DNA of 64,000 nt. Source: Alistipes sp. (GTDB taxonomy: Bacteria; Bacteroidota; Bacteroidia; Bacteroidales; Rikenellaceae). The stretch lies in assembly GCA_021201825.1 (NCBI GenBank), contig JAJQED010000003.1, positions 134,772-198,771 of the forward strand, written 5' to 3'. This document shows, piece after piece, positions 9,582 through 18,331 of this stretch. Both the position numbers and the translations under genes were made by a program. The notes beneath the pieces are model-generated. The model did no database searches, was not told where the DNA came from, and saw nothing but the letters and a program-made list of their open reading frames with translations. The number at the start of each line of letters is the position of its first letter. Positions within the stretch are counted from its first letter, which is position 1.

Positions 9582-11921
9582 TTAATTCTCAACCGGATCG
9601 GGACGGGAATATTTCTCGGTCCGATGGTCCCGGATTACTCCGCTCCAGTTGAGCCCGAACCCGAAATCGTACGTGTTGCCCTCGCAGTCGGTATGGCACA
9701 CCATATCGAACGGTCGGTCCTCGTCCTGCAGCTCGACGGTTACCATATCGGCAGGCATTTGCAGGGGCAGTAGCCCTGACGGTTCCGCCTGGCCTGATAT
9801 TATGTCCAGCACGGCCTGCGGACCTATACCGAACCGAGCCAAAATAGCATCAGCTTTATGCTCGAACTCATTGAACACCATCGGCCGGGTAATATTGACC
9901 ACGACGATCACCGGTTTGCCATCCATCTTCCAGTTGGTCTCCATTATTGTCCCGAGGTCCTTTTCGTTACTGGTCCTGACGGTCTTCTCCCAGTAAGAGC
10001 GGTTGGTTATTATCGGGTCGATCACAGGATCGCCTGCGGCAATGCTGTGGACACGGGCCGAATCGGCCGTATAAGGTTTGTATTGGAGAGAAATGGGTAC
10101 GTAGCCGTTGCCCCCGGCGGTGCGGTCGTCTATATCGTAGCCTTCTCCGAAATTTCCGGCGCTGTTGGGACTGTTGACGAAAACGATGGCAAAGTCAGCC
10201 TCGGCCGGGTCGGCTGTCCGGTCGAAATACCGTTCGACCAGTTCGTCGCTAACCGGATCCTCCCATCGCTCTTCGGTCATGCCACGGCCTGCCCAGCCTT
10301 TTGTCGCAGGGTAATAACTTTGCGGGATGTAAACTTTCTTCCTCCCGGTAACAGGCAGTATATTCTCCCGATTCTTCAACATCACAACGGATCTTACCTG
10401 CACACGGTATCCCTCTTCCATGAACTGCGGGTTGCCGACCGTTGCCGCACTGGCTTCCGGATCGACGTACGGGTTCTCGAACAGGCCTACGCGGAAGATA
10501 TTTCGGAGCAACCGCACAGCCGATTCTTCGAACCGCCGGCGCATAAACTCCTCTCCATGTTCCGCTACGCCCATCCGGTATGCCTCCAAAAGCGGGGCCG
10601 GGTCGTTATTGCCCCCGAACTGGTCCACCCCGGCCATTAGAAGCATATAGTGCCGCTCTGCTACGGACAACTCTTCGACACCCCACGGTTTGCCGGCAAA
10701 TATGTTGAGTGTTACCCCCTCGTCCTGGGTGACGCCCCAATCGGTACATACTACCCCGTCGAAGCCGTACCGTTCCCTGAGCAGGTCGGTTATCATATAT
10801 TTGCTGTATGCGTTCCCGACGTTGGTACTGTCGGGCGACTGATCGTAAGAGATGGTATAGTAGGGCATTACGGCAGAAGCTGATCCGGTCTTGCCATCCA
10901 GCGCAAAGGCGCCCCCGGTAAACGGCAGCAGGTGCATGTCGAAGTTATCTCCGGGATAGACCCCGAATTTGCCGTAAGCATAATGTGCATCCCTGCCTGC
11001 CTCTCCCGTACCGCCACCGGGCCAGTGTTTTACCATCGCGTTAACGCTTTCCAGTCCCCAACCGTTCTCGATCTGTTTGTCGGGGGGCGACGTTTGAAAT
11101 CCATCTATATAGGCCCGGGCCATGTCGGCCGATAATCCCGGGTGTTCGCCGAACGTACCCGATATCCGGGACCAGCGCGGCTCGGTGCCCAGATCGACCT
11201 GTGGTGAGAGGGCCGTGGTAAGACCCAGGGCGCGGTACTCTTTCGAAGCGACAAGGCCGAACTGGCGGGCCATTTCCGGATCGAAAGTCGCAGCCATGGC
11301 AAGGCCGTCGGGCCAAATGGAAATGTCCCCGCCCGCTCCCTCGTTAAATTCAGCTGTGGCAAGTCCACCCGTCGGAACGGAATTGCGGGGGTCGGAACTG
11401 TTGTTACACGGGATGCCGTATCCCAAACCCTCGACGTAAGCCTGTAATCCGTTATTCCAACGAGCCGCATCTTCCGTAGACGATACGCTCGTAACCAGTA
11501 TATGGCGCAAATTATCCTGTTCCAGGAACTTCTTCTGGCGGTCTGACAGCTCCCAGGCCTCAGCATCGGCTTCGCTCCACGGTAAACCGCCATATTCCCC
11601 TTTTTTATCCGGCACCGCCTGGTGGGAACTGTAGAGCATCAGCCCGGCGATCTCTTCGATGGTCATGCGGGAAGCGAGGTCTGCGGCACGGTCGTCGGCG
11701 CTCAGCCGCCAGTCTTCGTACGGCTCGAGCGTTCCGTTACGGTTCAGGTCTTTGAAAGAGTAACCGTCTTGCCGTAGAATGCCCACCCCGGAAGCGGGTG
11801 AATAACCCAACACGGGACCGTCCCCGTTATCCACGATCCGGAAAACCTCTTCCTTTTCCTCCGTACAGGCTACAACCGACAAGGTCGCAACCGTAAGGAG
11901 CAGTCTGCCAATGTTTTTCAT
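9582..11921 (-). CDS. Glycoside hydrolase family 3 lipoprotein (beta-glucosidase-like)
   Basis: A 779-residue exported enzyme that removes non-reducing terminal sugars, most often beta-glucosides. The lipobox is VVAC (Cys19). A calcium-loop-like DLNRNGTLEPYEDW (59-72) precedes the TIM barrel. The substrate-binding KHWPGGGTGEAGRDAHY starts at Lys298-His299, and GFDGVVCTDWG places the nucleophile at Asp394. The C-terminal alpha/beta sandwich is present (FAIVFVNSP, PVIVVVNITRP). No PA14 domain is seen. It forms a single-gene unit with a TATCTTTG box at 12000-11993, about 70 nt upstream of the start. The family is sure; the exact sugar is not. Confidence 0.92.
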   Translation of the reverse strand: MKNIGRLLLTVATLSVVACTEEKEEVFRIVDNGDGPVLGYSPASGVGILRQDGYSFKDLNRNGTLEPYEDWRLSADDRAADLASRMTIEEIAGLMLYSSHQAVPDKKGEYGGLPWSEADAEAWELSDRQKKFLEQDNLRHILVTSVSSTEDAARWNNGLQAYVEGLGYGIPCNNSSDPRNSVPTGGLATAEFNEGAGGDISIWPDGLAMAATFDPEMARQFGLVASKEYRALGLTTALSPQVDLGTEPRWSRISGTFGEHPGLSADMARAYIDGFQTSPPDKQIENGWGLESVNAMVKHWPGGGTGEAGRDAHYAYGKFGVYPGDNFDMHLLPFTGGAFALDGKTGSASAVMPYYTISYDQSPDSTNVGNAYSKYMITDLLRERYGFDGVVCTDWGVTQDEGVTLNIFAGKPWGVEELSVAERHYMLLMAGVDQFGGNNDPAPLLEAYRMGVAEHGEEFMRRRFEESAVRLLRNIFRVGLFENPYVDPEASAATVGNPQFMEEGYRVQVRSVVMLKNRENILPVTGRKKVYIPQSYYPATKGWAGRGMTEERWEDPVSDELVERYFDRTADPAEADFAIVFVNSPNSAGNFGEGYDIDDRTAGGNGYVPISLQYKPYTADSARVHSIAAGDPVIDPIITNRSYWEKTVRTSNEKDLGTIMETNWKMDGKPVIVVVNITRPMVFNEFEHKADAILARFGIGPQAVLDIISGQAEPSGLLPLQMPADMVTVELQDEDRPFDMVCHTDCEGNTYDFGFGLNWSGVIRDHRTEKYSRPDPVEN

Positions 11922-12268
11922 CGGTGTTCTTTTTGTCTGTTAATATATTCCAAGGTTTGCGGTTTGGTTGACAGGGTCGTGCATTCCCCGTACAAAGATA
12001 CAAAAACAGCGGGCATTAACGCCTAACTTTACCCGAATCCGGCCTGTCGGATCCTTATTGCGCTGTAAGATAAAGATATGGAAAATTTCCTAAAACGGAA
12101 AACCGATAAGACAAAAAGACGGCCGCGCATCTACGTACCGCCATAAATTGAACAGGCCGGGGAATCCCGACCTGTTCGCATTCAACTTAACCCTTTACGA
12201 AAAAACCCATGCAGAATTACTGCCTATGGTTACCTTAAGAAATATCTTGTTTATGAACTTCTTTCATT
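11922..12268. other. Intergenic region between the GH3 and Spy-like genes
   Basis: No gene seen. It holds the GH3 -7 box (TATCTTTG on the minus strand, 12000-11993) and a hairpin at 12150-12177. The remainder is AT-rich without recognisable structure. Confidence 0.5.
12150..12177 (-). terminator. Probable terminator after the Spy-like gene
   Basis: A 12-bp stem with one mismatch: GAACAGG (12150-12156) pairs with CCTGTTC (12171-12177), and CGGG with CCCG inside. The following minus-strand sequence TTCAATTTATGG is only moderately U-rich. Confidence 0.5.
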
Positions 12269-12850
12269 TTATTGCTGCGAATCGGGTTTCAGGAAATCTT
12301 CCCTCAGCCTTTCGTACCGCATCTCTTTTTCCATTGCCTGCCACTGTCCGAACTGTTCGGCGGTAAGGATCTTTTTCATCTTCTTTTCCCGCTTCCGGAT
12401 GCTCTTCTCCGATTCTTCTATCGGTTGCGGTCCCATCCGCTCCGGCCGTCCCTCCGACGGTTGACCATCCCTGATCTCCGGTCCTCCCGGACCACCTCCG
12501 CCGGGTCTGCCACCTGCGGGGCCTCCGCCCCTCATTCCTCCTCCGCCTGGGCCGCCACCTGCGGGACCTCCGCCGCGCATTCCGCCCCCACCGGGGCCGC
12601 CTCCGCGTTCCATCCCCATTTGAGCCCGGTTTGCCTGGGCCGAACCGAGGAGTTCTTTGGACTGGGCAAGGTAAAGTTTATATACCTTTTTACTCTGTTT
12701 GTCGTCGAGCCCCAATTTTTCGGCCACCAGCGCGGTTTTCTCTTCCGCCATTTCCTCGGCACTCTTCTGCCGGGGCGGTTCGCCGGGTTGCGCATGCAGC
12801 ATGTTCGCGAATAAAAATAAAACGGCTGCCTGGGCAAGGACTCTCTTCAT
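12269..12850 (-). CDS. Secreted Spy/DUF4890-like protein with Gly-rich insert
   Basis: A 193-residue exported protein (signal peptide MKRVLAQAAVLFLFANMLHAQ). Helical segment 35-75 (KTALVAEKLGLDDKQSKKVY, then KLYLAQSKELLG) and C-terminal segment 140-185 (KKILTAEQFGQWQAMEKEMR) carry LT/LD-type motifs seen in Spy/CpxP-like periplasmic chaperones and the Bacteroidota DUF4890 family. Between them is a low-complexity tract of GGGMRGGGPAGG units (about 80-125). A CAAAATTA (minus TAATTTTG) box lies at 12910-12903, some 50 nt before the start. A role in envelope stress or folding is inferred from family resemblance. Confidence 0.7.
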   Translation of the reverse strand: MKRVLAQAAVLFLFANMLHAQPGEPPRQKSAEEMAEEKTALVAEKLGLDDKQSKKVYKLYLAQSKELLGSAQANRAQMGMERGGGPGGGGMRGGGPAGGGPGGGGMRGGGPAGGRPGGGGPGGPEIRDGQPSEGRPERMGPQPIEESEKSIRKREKKMKKILTAEQFGQWQAMEKEMRYERLREDFLKPDSQQ

Positions 12851-13143
12851 AACCGGTACATTTCGTTTCCTGTTGCATAGGTATGCAATATCGCGTTCCC
12901 GGCAAAATTATTTCAATAAACAGGCTTTATTTCCCCCTGAACCGGCAAAATACCGGCAGACCGGCCGGAGTTTTCGGTGGACAGCCGACCCGGTTTCCGG
13001 CCATGGAACGGGTAGCACCGGTATGGGAGCCGCACGTTACAGAAACCGGAATAAAATCGAACATTCCCGGGGCCTTTGGCGTGATTAGTGTAAAATATAC
13101 TTTGTACAAATTTAGTATTAACCATTTAATATTACGGATAGCA
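12851..13143. other. Intergenic region between divergent genes
   Basis: It carries the -7 box for the minus-strand Spy-like gene (12903-12910). The segment just before the plus-strand gene at 13144 is AT-rich (13090-13140), but no consensus TAnnTTTG box is present there. Open frames across it look like read-through without coding character. Confidence 0.4.
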
Positions 13144-13518
13144 ATGAGCGATTTTAAATGCAACTCAGGCATCTCTGACGAGAACAAGAACAAAAATTCG
13201 GAAACCGACATCTACGGGGGCGGTGCCGACAGGAACTATGCGAGCGACAATATCTCGGACAAAAACTATTCGAGCGACAATTACTCGGACAGTAACATTA
13301 CCGACGACGCCGACGGCTGCGGATGCGACGTGAACGACGGTTTCGACAGCGCCGACGGCGACAATCCGGCGATCATCTATACCGAAACGGTAGTTTTCAC
13401 CGAGCCCTACGACTATACAGACGCCGACGACAGCCAGCGCACCTCCGACCTCGTGGAAGACGAGCAGGAAGGTAGCGAATATATCACCCCTCCCGATACC
13501 TCCAGGCCGCAATGCTAA
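13144..13518 (+). CDS. Small acidic Asp/Asn/Ser-rich protein, unknown function
   Basis: 124 residues, no signal peptide or membrane segment. The first half has degenerate repeats of the type SDN-x-SDxNY (ASDNISDKNYSSDNYSDSNI), then an Asp-rich stretch with a Cys-Gly-Cys core (DADGCGCDVNDG), and an acidic tail ending in RPQC. Third codon positions are strongly G/C as in neighbours, which supports real coding, and a strong terminator follows. The start is the ATG at 13144; a longer in-frame opening upstream (from 12883) lacks coding character. I do not recognise the family. Cation binding would be plausible but is not shown. Confidence 0.65.
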   Translation: MSDFKCNSGISDENKNKNSETDIYGGGADRNYASDNISDKNYSSDNYSDSNITDDADGCGCDVNDGFDSADGDNPAIIYTETVVFTEPYDYTDADDSQRTSDLVEDEQEGSEYITPPDTSRPQC

Positions 13519-13540
13519 GTTAAATACCAGGTTTTCATCA

Positions 13541-13581
13541 GCGTCAGCCATCCCCGACCGGGATGGCTGACGCCTTTTTTT
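13541..13581 (+). terminator. Terminator after the small acidic gene
   Basis: Arms 13541-13554 and 13560-13573 form a 14-bp perfect stem (GCGTCAGCCATCCC), followed by a run of seven T at 13575-13581. Confidence 0.95.
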
Positions 13582-13592
13582 ACCCTTCGACA

Positions 13593-13624
13593 GGCGGAAA
13601 ATCCGCCCGGCTGGGATATCTTTG
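13593..13624 (+). promoter_or_regulatory. GH92 promoter with palindromic operator candidate
   Basis: A consensus -7 box TATCTTTG lies at 13617-13624. In place of a -33 TTTG there is a palindrome GGCGGA-AAA-TCCGCC (13593-13607). The start would be near 13631, leaving a leader of about 75 nt. Confidence 0.5.
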
Positions 13625-13705
13625 CGATGTGGGATGATGCCGGGAATTAGGAAAACCTCCCGCTGGATTGTTATATTATAAATCGAAACTAACCTTGAGT
13701 TATCC

Positions 13706-15967
13706 ATGTCGACAAAATTTTTGAGGAACATCATGCCGGTGGCTGCGGCCCTGGCGGCAATATCCTGCGGGGGTACGGGGAGCCGTACGGCTGCCGGGAC
13801 CGACTATTCCGTTTACGTTGACCAGTACATAGGTACCGGTGACCACGGCCATGTGTTCATGGGAGCCAACGTGCCTTTCGGGCTTGTGCAGTTGGGTCCG
13901 ACCCAAATCACACACGGCTGGGATTGGTGTTCGGGATACCACTACAGCGATTCTACCATTATGGGATTCGGCCACATGCACCTTAGCGGTACCGGTATCG
14001 GTGACCTCGGGGATATTTCTTTCATGCCGGTGGTCGGGCAGGTCCGCACTACCAAAGGAACGTTGCCGGACCCGGAATCGGGGCTGTATTCCTTTTTCAG
14101 CCATGATAACGAGCGGTTCCGCCCCGGTTACTACTCCGTTTTACTGGACCGTTTCGGAATCCGGGTCGAACTTACGGCTACCCAACGCGCCGGGATGCAC
14201 CGCTATACGTTTCCCGCTTCTGCGGATTCACGGGTGGTTATAGACCTCTCGCACGGCATCGGATGGGATACCCCGGTTGAGACCTATATAGTACAGGAGA
14301 GCGACACCCGGATATCCGGATACCGTTATTCCACGGGGTGGGCGAGGGACCAGAAGATCTACTTTACGGCCGAATTCTCAAAGCCGATGAAAGACTTCAC
14401 CGTCTCCGACGGGCTTGAACCCCGCCCGGGCACCTCCCTCACGAGTGTCAATACTTACGGGCAGGCTATTTTCGATACCGACGACGGCGAACAGCTGTAT
14501 ATTAAAGTGGGCCTCTCTCCGGTCAGTATCGACAACGCCAAAGCGAATTTGAATGCAGAGATCGGGGACTGGGACTTCGACCGGGTCAGCGACGAAGCCC
14601 TTGCGGCTTGGAACGAACAGTTCGCCAAGATAAAGGTGGAGGGTGGAACCGAGACCGATAAACGGGTCTTCTATACGGCAATGTACCATGCTATGGTCGC
14701 CCCGTCCGTTTTCAGCGACCTTAACGGGGATTACAGCGGCGCCGACTCCCGGATTTACAACGACCCGTCGTTCGTCAACCATACGACCCTGTCGCTGTGG
14801 GATACCTACCGAGCGGCTCATCCCCTGATGACGATAATTCACCCGGAACGGGTCCCCGATATCGGCCGTACGTTCCTCAATATCTTTGCCCAGCAGGGCA
14901 AACTTCCCGTCTGGCACCTGGTCGGCAACGAGACCGACTGTATGATCGGGAACCCGGGTATCCCGGTGCTGGCCGACATGGTTCTCAAAGGGTTCGATGT
15001 ACCCATGGACGAGGCATTGCATGCGATGGTAACTTCCGCGATGCTGGACGAAAGGGGATTGGGACTGTTGAAAGAATACGGATATATTCCGTTCGATAAG
15101 GACCCGGAGCACGAAACTGTTGCCAAAGGACTTGAATATGCGCTGGCGGACTGGTCCCTGGCCCAGGTAGCGGCCAAAGCGGGGAATGAGCAGGTGTATG
15201 ATTATTTCCTGGACCGCAGCAAGTCATACCGTCACTATTTCGATAAGAACAGCGGATTTATGCGCGGGGTTTCCTCTACCGGCCAATTCCGAGAGCCGTT
15301 CAATCCTTTCCGTTCCTCCCATCGCGTGGACGACTATACGGAGGGGAACGCATGGCAGTATACATGGCTCGTGCCGCATGACGTTCACGGTTTGGTCGAT
15401 TTGTTCGAAAGCGAGGAGGCATTCGTGACAAAGCTCGACTCACTCTTCGTGGTCGAGGGTGATATGGGTGAAGAAGCCTCCCCGGATATATCGGGACTTA
15501 TCGGCCAGTATGCCCACGGTAATGAACCGAGCCACCAGGTGATCTATATGTACCCCTATGTCGGCCAGCAATGGAAGACCGCGAGGCTATCACGCGAAAT
15601 ATTGACAACCCTGTACCATGACCAGCCTGCCGGGCTCAGCGGCAACGAGGATGTCGGGCAGATGTCGTCATGGTATATCTTGTCGGCACTCGGGTTTTAC
15701 CAGGTGGAACCGGCAGGCGGCAAGTATATTTTCGGCAGTCCGTTGTTCGAGCGTGCAGAGGTAAATGTCGGCGACGGGCGCATTTTCGAAATAATCGCCC
15801 ATGACAATTCCCCGGCGAATATCTATATCCAAAGCGCCAAACTCAACGGCAGGGAATATACCAGATCCTATATCGATTATGCCGATATAGTGGCCGGAGG
15901 AATGCTGGAATTCCAAATGGGTCCCGAACCCTCTTCGTTCGGTTCGGCCCCGGAAGACAGGCCATAA
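13706..15967 (+). CDS. Glycoside hydrolase family 92 alpha-mannosidase (lipoprotein)
   Basis: A 753-residue calcium-dependent, inverting exo-alpha-mannosidase. The signal peptide ends at lipobox AISC (Cys21). The N-terminal beta-sandwich starts VDQYIGTGDHGHVFMGANVP with GWDWCSGYHY. The catalytic (alpha/alpha)6 barrel contains GNEPSHQ (605-611, Glu607 as general acid) and GNEDVGQMSSWY (646-657, carrying the acidic base region). Length and motif order are normal for GH92. Members act on alpha-1,2, -1,3 or -1,4 mannose links of N-glycans or yeast mannan; the linkage cannot be read here. It is a single-gene unit, but a GH76 mannanase about 5 kb away may act on the same kind of substrate. Confidence 0.95.
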   Translation: MSTKFLRNIMPVAAALAAISCGGTGSRTAAGTDYSVYVDQYIGTGDHGHVFMGANVPFGLVQLGPTQITHGWDWCSGYHYSDSTIMGFGHMHLSGTGIGDLGDISFMPVVGQVRTTKGTLPDPESGLYSFFSHDNERFRPGYYSVLLDRFGIRVELTATQRAGMHRYTFPASADSRVVIDLSHGIGWDTPVETYIVQESDTRISGYRYSTGWARDQKIYFTAEFSKPMKDFTVSDGLEPRPGTSLTSVNTYGQAIFDTDDGEQLYIKVGLSPVSIDNAKANLNAEIGDWDFDRVSDEALAAWNEQFAKIKVEGGTETDKRVFYTAMYHAMVAPSVFSDLNGDYSGADSRIYNDPSFVNHTTLSLWDTYRAAHPLMTIIHPERVPDIGRTFLNIFAQQGKLPVWHLVGNETDCMIGNPGIPVLADMVLKGFDVPMDEALHAMVTSAMLDERGLGLLKEYGYIPFDKDPEHETVAKGLEYALADWSLAQVAAKAGNEQVYDYFLDRSKSYRHYFDKNSGFMRGVSSTGQFREPFNPFRSSHRVDDYTEGNAWQYTWLVPHDVHGLVDLFESEEAFVTKLDSLFVVEGDMGEEASPDISGLIGQYAHGNEPSHQVIYMYPYVGQQWKTARLSREILTTLYHDQPAGLSGNEDVGQMSSWYILSALGFYQVEPAGGKYIFGSPLFERAEVNVGDGRIFEIIAHDNSPANIYIQSAKLNGREYTRSYIDYADIVAGGMLEFQMGPEPSSFGSAPEDRP

Positions 15968-15975
15968 TATTAAAT

Positions 15976-16008
15976 AAGGGGTGCAATAAGCACCCCTTGT
16001 TATTTTTT
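15976..16008 (+). terminator. Terminator of the GH92 gene
   Basis: Stem AAGGGGTGC (15976-15984) / GCACCCCTT (15990-15998), then GTTATTTTTT. Confidence 0.9.
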
Positions 16009-16039
16009 ATATCTTCGTTTTAAACTTAATAACTGAATA

Positions 16040-16462
16040 ATGAAAACCTTTAATGAGCATCTTTTAGAAGATTTGGTGAGTACTAAATATGGTGATATGT
16101 CCGGACTCATCCAAATTGATGGACATGATAATATACTCAGTTTATATAAACTTTGTGATGATCATGGTATAGATACTGATCATTATTTTTTGATCGGTTT
16201 CGGTATCTCAGATTTTTCATTAAGAGGACTTGGCGAGAATGGCATCGCTTTTTGCCATGTATTCCTATTGGAAAAATCTAAATATGCTAATACTTACGAT
16301 GAAATTCAGAAAATCTTTATCGATAATCCATCTGTATCAGTAATTAAAAAAAGTTTTACTGTTAAATATACAGACCTGGGGAAGTATATCAAGCGCCTAA
16401 ATACATTTATGCTAACATCGTTGGCCGATAATATTGAAAAATTAGAAGTAATCGAGGAATAA
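16040..16462 (+). CDS. AT-rich orphan gene, unknown function
   Basis: 140 residues, cytoplasmic by composition, no motif that I recognise. It starts MKTFNEHLLEDLVSTKYGDM and ends with an acidic helix. Codon choice is strikingly AT-rich (many AAT, TTA, GAT, ATA), unlike the G/C-ending codons of both neighbours, which points to acquisition by transfer. It sits between the GH92 terminator and its own terminator, directly beyond the 3' end of tRNA-Arg(ACG), a common site for insertions. No integrase or flanking repeat is present. Such genes often encode immunity or effector-related proteins, but there is no evidence for that here. Confidence 0.7.
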   Translation: MKTFNEHLLEDLVSTKYGDMSGLIQIDGHDNILSLYKLCDDHGIDTDHYFLIGFGISDFSLRGLGENGIAFCHVFLLEKSKYANTYDEIQKIFIDNPSVSVIKKSFTVKYTDLGKYIKRLNTFMLTSLADNIEKLEVIEE

Positions 16463-16473
16463 TCAGTTAAAAT

Positions 16474-16500
16474 AAAAGGAGAAGCAATGCTTCTCCTTTT
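16474..16500. terminator. Terminator between orphan gene and tRNA-Arg
   Basis: Stem AAAAGGAGAAGC (16474-16485) / GCTTCTCCTTTT (16489-16500), 12 bp with a 3-nt loop; works in both directions. Confidence 0.9.
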
Positions 16501-16503
16501 TAG

Positions 16504-16577
16504 TGACTCCGACAGGACTCAAACCTGTAACCTTCTGATCCGTAGTCAGATGCTCTATTCAATTAAGCTACGGAGCC
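16504..16577 (-). tRNA. tRNA-Arg (ACG)
   Basis: Acceptor GGCTCCG / CGGAGTC with discriminator A; the anticodon arm TCTGA-CTACGGA-TCAGA gives anticodon ACG (read as ICG after deamination). The T arm contains GGTTTGAGTCC. CCA is not encoded. Confidence 0.96.
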
Positions 16578-16588
16578 GTTAGCGGATG

Positions 16589-16619
16589 CAAATATAGCTA
16601 AATTTGGACGACCGCCAAA
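16589..16619 (-). promoter_or_regulatory. Promoter of tRNA-Arg(ACG)
   Basis: Minus-strand TTTG (16619-16616), 19 nt, TATATTTG (16596-16589): a full consensus match. It lies between ruvC and the tRNA. Confidence 0.85.
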
Positions 16620-16634
16620 ACAAAAACGGTTTAT

Positions 16635-17264
16635 TTATTTTTTAATTTCCCTGCCGGGGTTACGTGCCACAAACTGCTCCCACGAGGTTTTCTTGCCCTT
16701 GCCCATCTCGGCCTGAAGCCGCGATGCCGGTCCCGTGGCATCTTCCCCGGCCATCAGGGACTTTATCGGAGACGATATCTCGTAATAGTGGCAAAGGGCG
16801 ACCGCAAGGCCGTCGGTCGCGTCGAGCTTGTCCGGCAGCGAATAATCGACTTTCAAAAGATTCTTGAGCATCCCGGCTACCTGCTCTTTCGATGCCGCTC
16901 CCTGGCCCGTAATTGCCTGCTTTATACGACGCGGGGCATATTCGAAGACCGGCACACCATTGTTCAGCGCCGCCGCCATAGCCACCCCCTGGGCCCTGCC
17001 GAGTTTGAGCATGCTCTGCACGTTCTCCCCGAAGAACGGGGACTCGAAAGCTGCCTCGTCAGGGTTGAATTCCCGGATCAGGGCATCGACCCTTTTATAG
17101 ATATGTCGTAGTTTTTCGTATGGCCCGGGGAATTTGACCAGCTCTATATAACCCATTACCACGCACCGGGGAGACCTGCCGTGGGTATCGATAATACCGT
17201 ACCCGGTATAGTTCGTTCCCGGGTCGATGCCGATTATCCGTTTCGCCGGTTTAGCCTGGGCCAT
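16635..17264 (-). CDS. ruvC: Holliday junction endonuclease RuvC
   Basis: 209 residues. RuvC dimers cut Holliday junctions with RuvAB in recombinational repair. The first acidic residue is in RIIGIDPGTNYTGYG, the second in AAFESPFFGENVQ, and the last pair is in KLDATDGLAVALCHYY. A C-terminal extension of about 30 residues rich in Lys follows. The start at 17264 lies 4 bp after the lpxD stop; an upstream in-frame ATG at 17318 would overlap lpxD by 50 bp and adds a basic, unconserved segment. It is the last gene of a likely coaD-lpxD-ruvC run. Confidence 0.97.
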   Translation of the reverse strand: MAQAKPAKRIIGIDPGTNYTGYGIIDTHGRSPRCVVMGYIELVKFPGPYEKLRHIYKRVDALIREFNPDEAAFESPFFGENVQSMLKLGRAQGVAMAAALNNGVPVFEYAPRRIKQAITGQGAASKEQVAGMLKNLLKVDYSLPDKLDATDGLAVALCHYYEISSPIKSLMAGEDATGPASRLQAEMGKGKKTSWEQFVARNPGREIKK

Positions 17265-17268
17265 GGTT

Positions 17269-18312
17269 TCAGTCCGCTTTTTCTTCGGTGAGCGCGGCAA
17301 GTTTGCGTTTGAGTTCATATACCGTAGCGCTCAGTTCGGGCAGGTTACGGTAGACGGCCGAGGCCCTGTGGTGCTTCGAGGCGGCCATGGCCGGGCTCCC
17401 CATAAATACGGAATCGTCCGGAACGTTGTTATGTATTCCGCTCTGCGAACCGACCTGAACCCGGTCACCTATATGGATATGGCCGGAGATACCTACCTGT
17501 CCGCCGAACATGCAGTTGCGACCGATCTTGGTAGAGCCGGCAACACCCAACTGCGCCGCCGCAACGGTATTCTCCCCGACTTCAGCATTATGGGCTATCT
17601 GAATAAGGTTGTCCAGTTTCACCCCGTCCGCTATTCGGGTCGAGCCCATCGTAGCCCGGTCGATACAGGTATTGGCCCCGATATCCACATTGTCTCCGAT
17701 AACCACGTTACCCAACTGTGGTATCCTGTCGAATTTCCCCTCGGGATTGGGTGCGAACCCGAACCCGTCGGCACCGATCACGGCTCCGGCATGGATCGTA
17801 ACGTTGTGACCTATAACGCAATCCTCATATATCTTTACCCCTGGATGCAGGGTGACGTTGTTGCCGATGGTTACATTATCGCCGACGTAAGCCTGCGGAT
17901 ATATCCGGCATTTGTCCCCGATTGTGGTGTTCTCACCGATAACGGCGAACTCCCCGACATAACAGTCTACTCCCAACCGTGCGGTTTCATGGACCGCGGA
18001 CCGGTCCGATATACCAGTTTTCCGGGGCTTGGCCGCCTCGTACATCTCCAGCAACCTGGCGAAGCAACCGTAGGCATCGTCCACTTTCACAAGGGTGGCT
18101 TTGACCTCCCTTTGCGGCTGGAATGTTTTATTAACTATAATGACCGAAGCGCCCGAATCATAGACGTACGGTTCGTATTTCGGATTGGAAAAGAACGACA
18201 GTGCTCCCTCTGTTCCCTCCTCGAGTTTCGCCAGCGTCCAAACCCTGGCTTGCGGATCGCCCACGACCTCGCCGCCAAGGAAACCTGCAATCATTTCTGC
18301 TGTGAATTCCAT
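17269..18312 (-). CDS. lpxD: UDP-3-O-acylglucosamine N-acyltransferase LpxD
   Basis: 347 residues. LpxD adds the N-linked acyl chain to UDP-3-O-acyl-glucosamine in lipid A synthesis, using acyl-ACP. An N-terminal uridine-binding domain (to about 100) leads into a left-handed beta-helix with hexapeptide repeats ([20 protein letters not shown], then [15 protein letters not shown]). The catalytic His lies in the [12 protein letters not shown] region, and a C-terminal helix closes the protein. Normal length. It is separated by 19 bp from coaD upstream and by 4 bp from ruvC downstream, so the three genes are probably cotranscribed. Confidence 0.97.
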   Translation of the reverse strand: MEFTAEMIAGFLGGEVVGDPQARVWTLAKLEEGTEGALSFFSNPKYEPYVYDSGASVIIVNKTFQPQREVKATLVKVDDAYGCFARLLEMYEAAKPRKTGISDRSAVHETARLGVDCYVGEFAVIGENTTIGDKCRIYPQAYVGDNVTIGNNVTLHPGVKIYEDCVIGHNVTIHAGAVIGADGFGFAPNPEGKFDRIPQLGNVVIGDNVDIGANTCIDRATMGSTRIADGVKLDNLIQIAHNAEVGENTVAAAQLGVAGSTKIGRNCMFGGQVGISGHIHIGDRVQVGSQSGIHNNVPDDSVFMGSPAMAASKHHRASAVYRNLPELSATVYELKRKLAALTEEKAD

Positions 18313-18331
18313 ATATCGATATCGTTTTTCG

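Noticed and set aside
12883..13143. Longer N-terminus for the acidic gene at 13144
   Set aside because: The extension has no coding character and would begin inside the -7 region of the divergent gene.
13165..13734. Minus-strand open frame of 189 codons opposite the small acidic gene
   Set aside because: Val/Ile/Gly-rich complement of an Asp-rich gene; the plus-strand frame has better codon use, a proper start and a terminator.
15970..16580. Attachment-site duplication around the AT-rich gene
   Set aside because: No copy of the tRNA-Arg 3' end was found on the far side, and no integrase is present.
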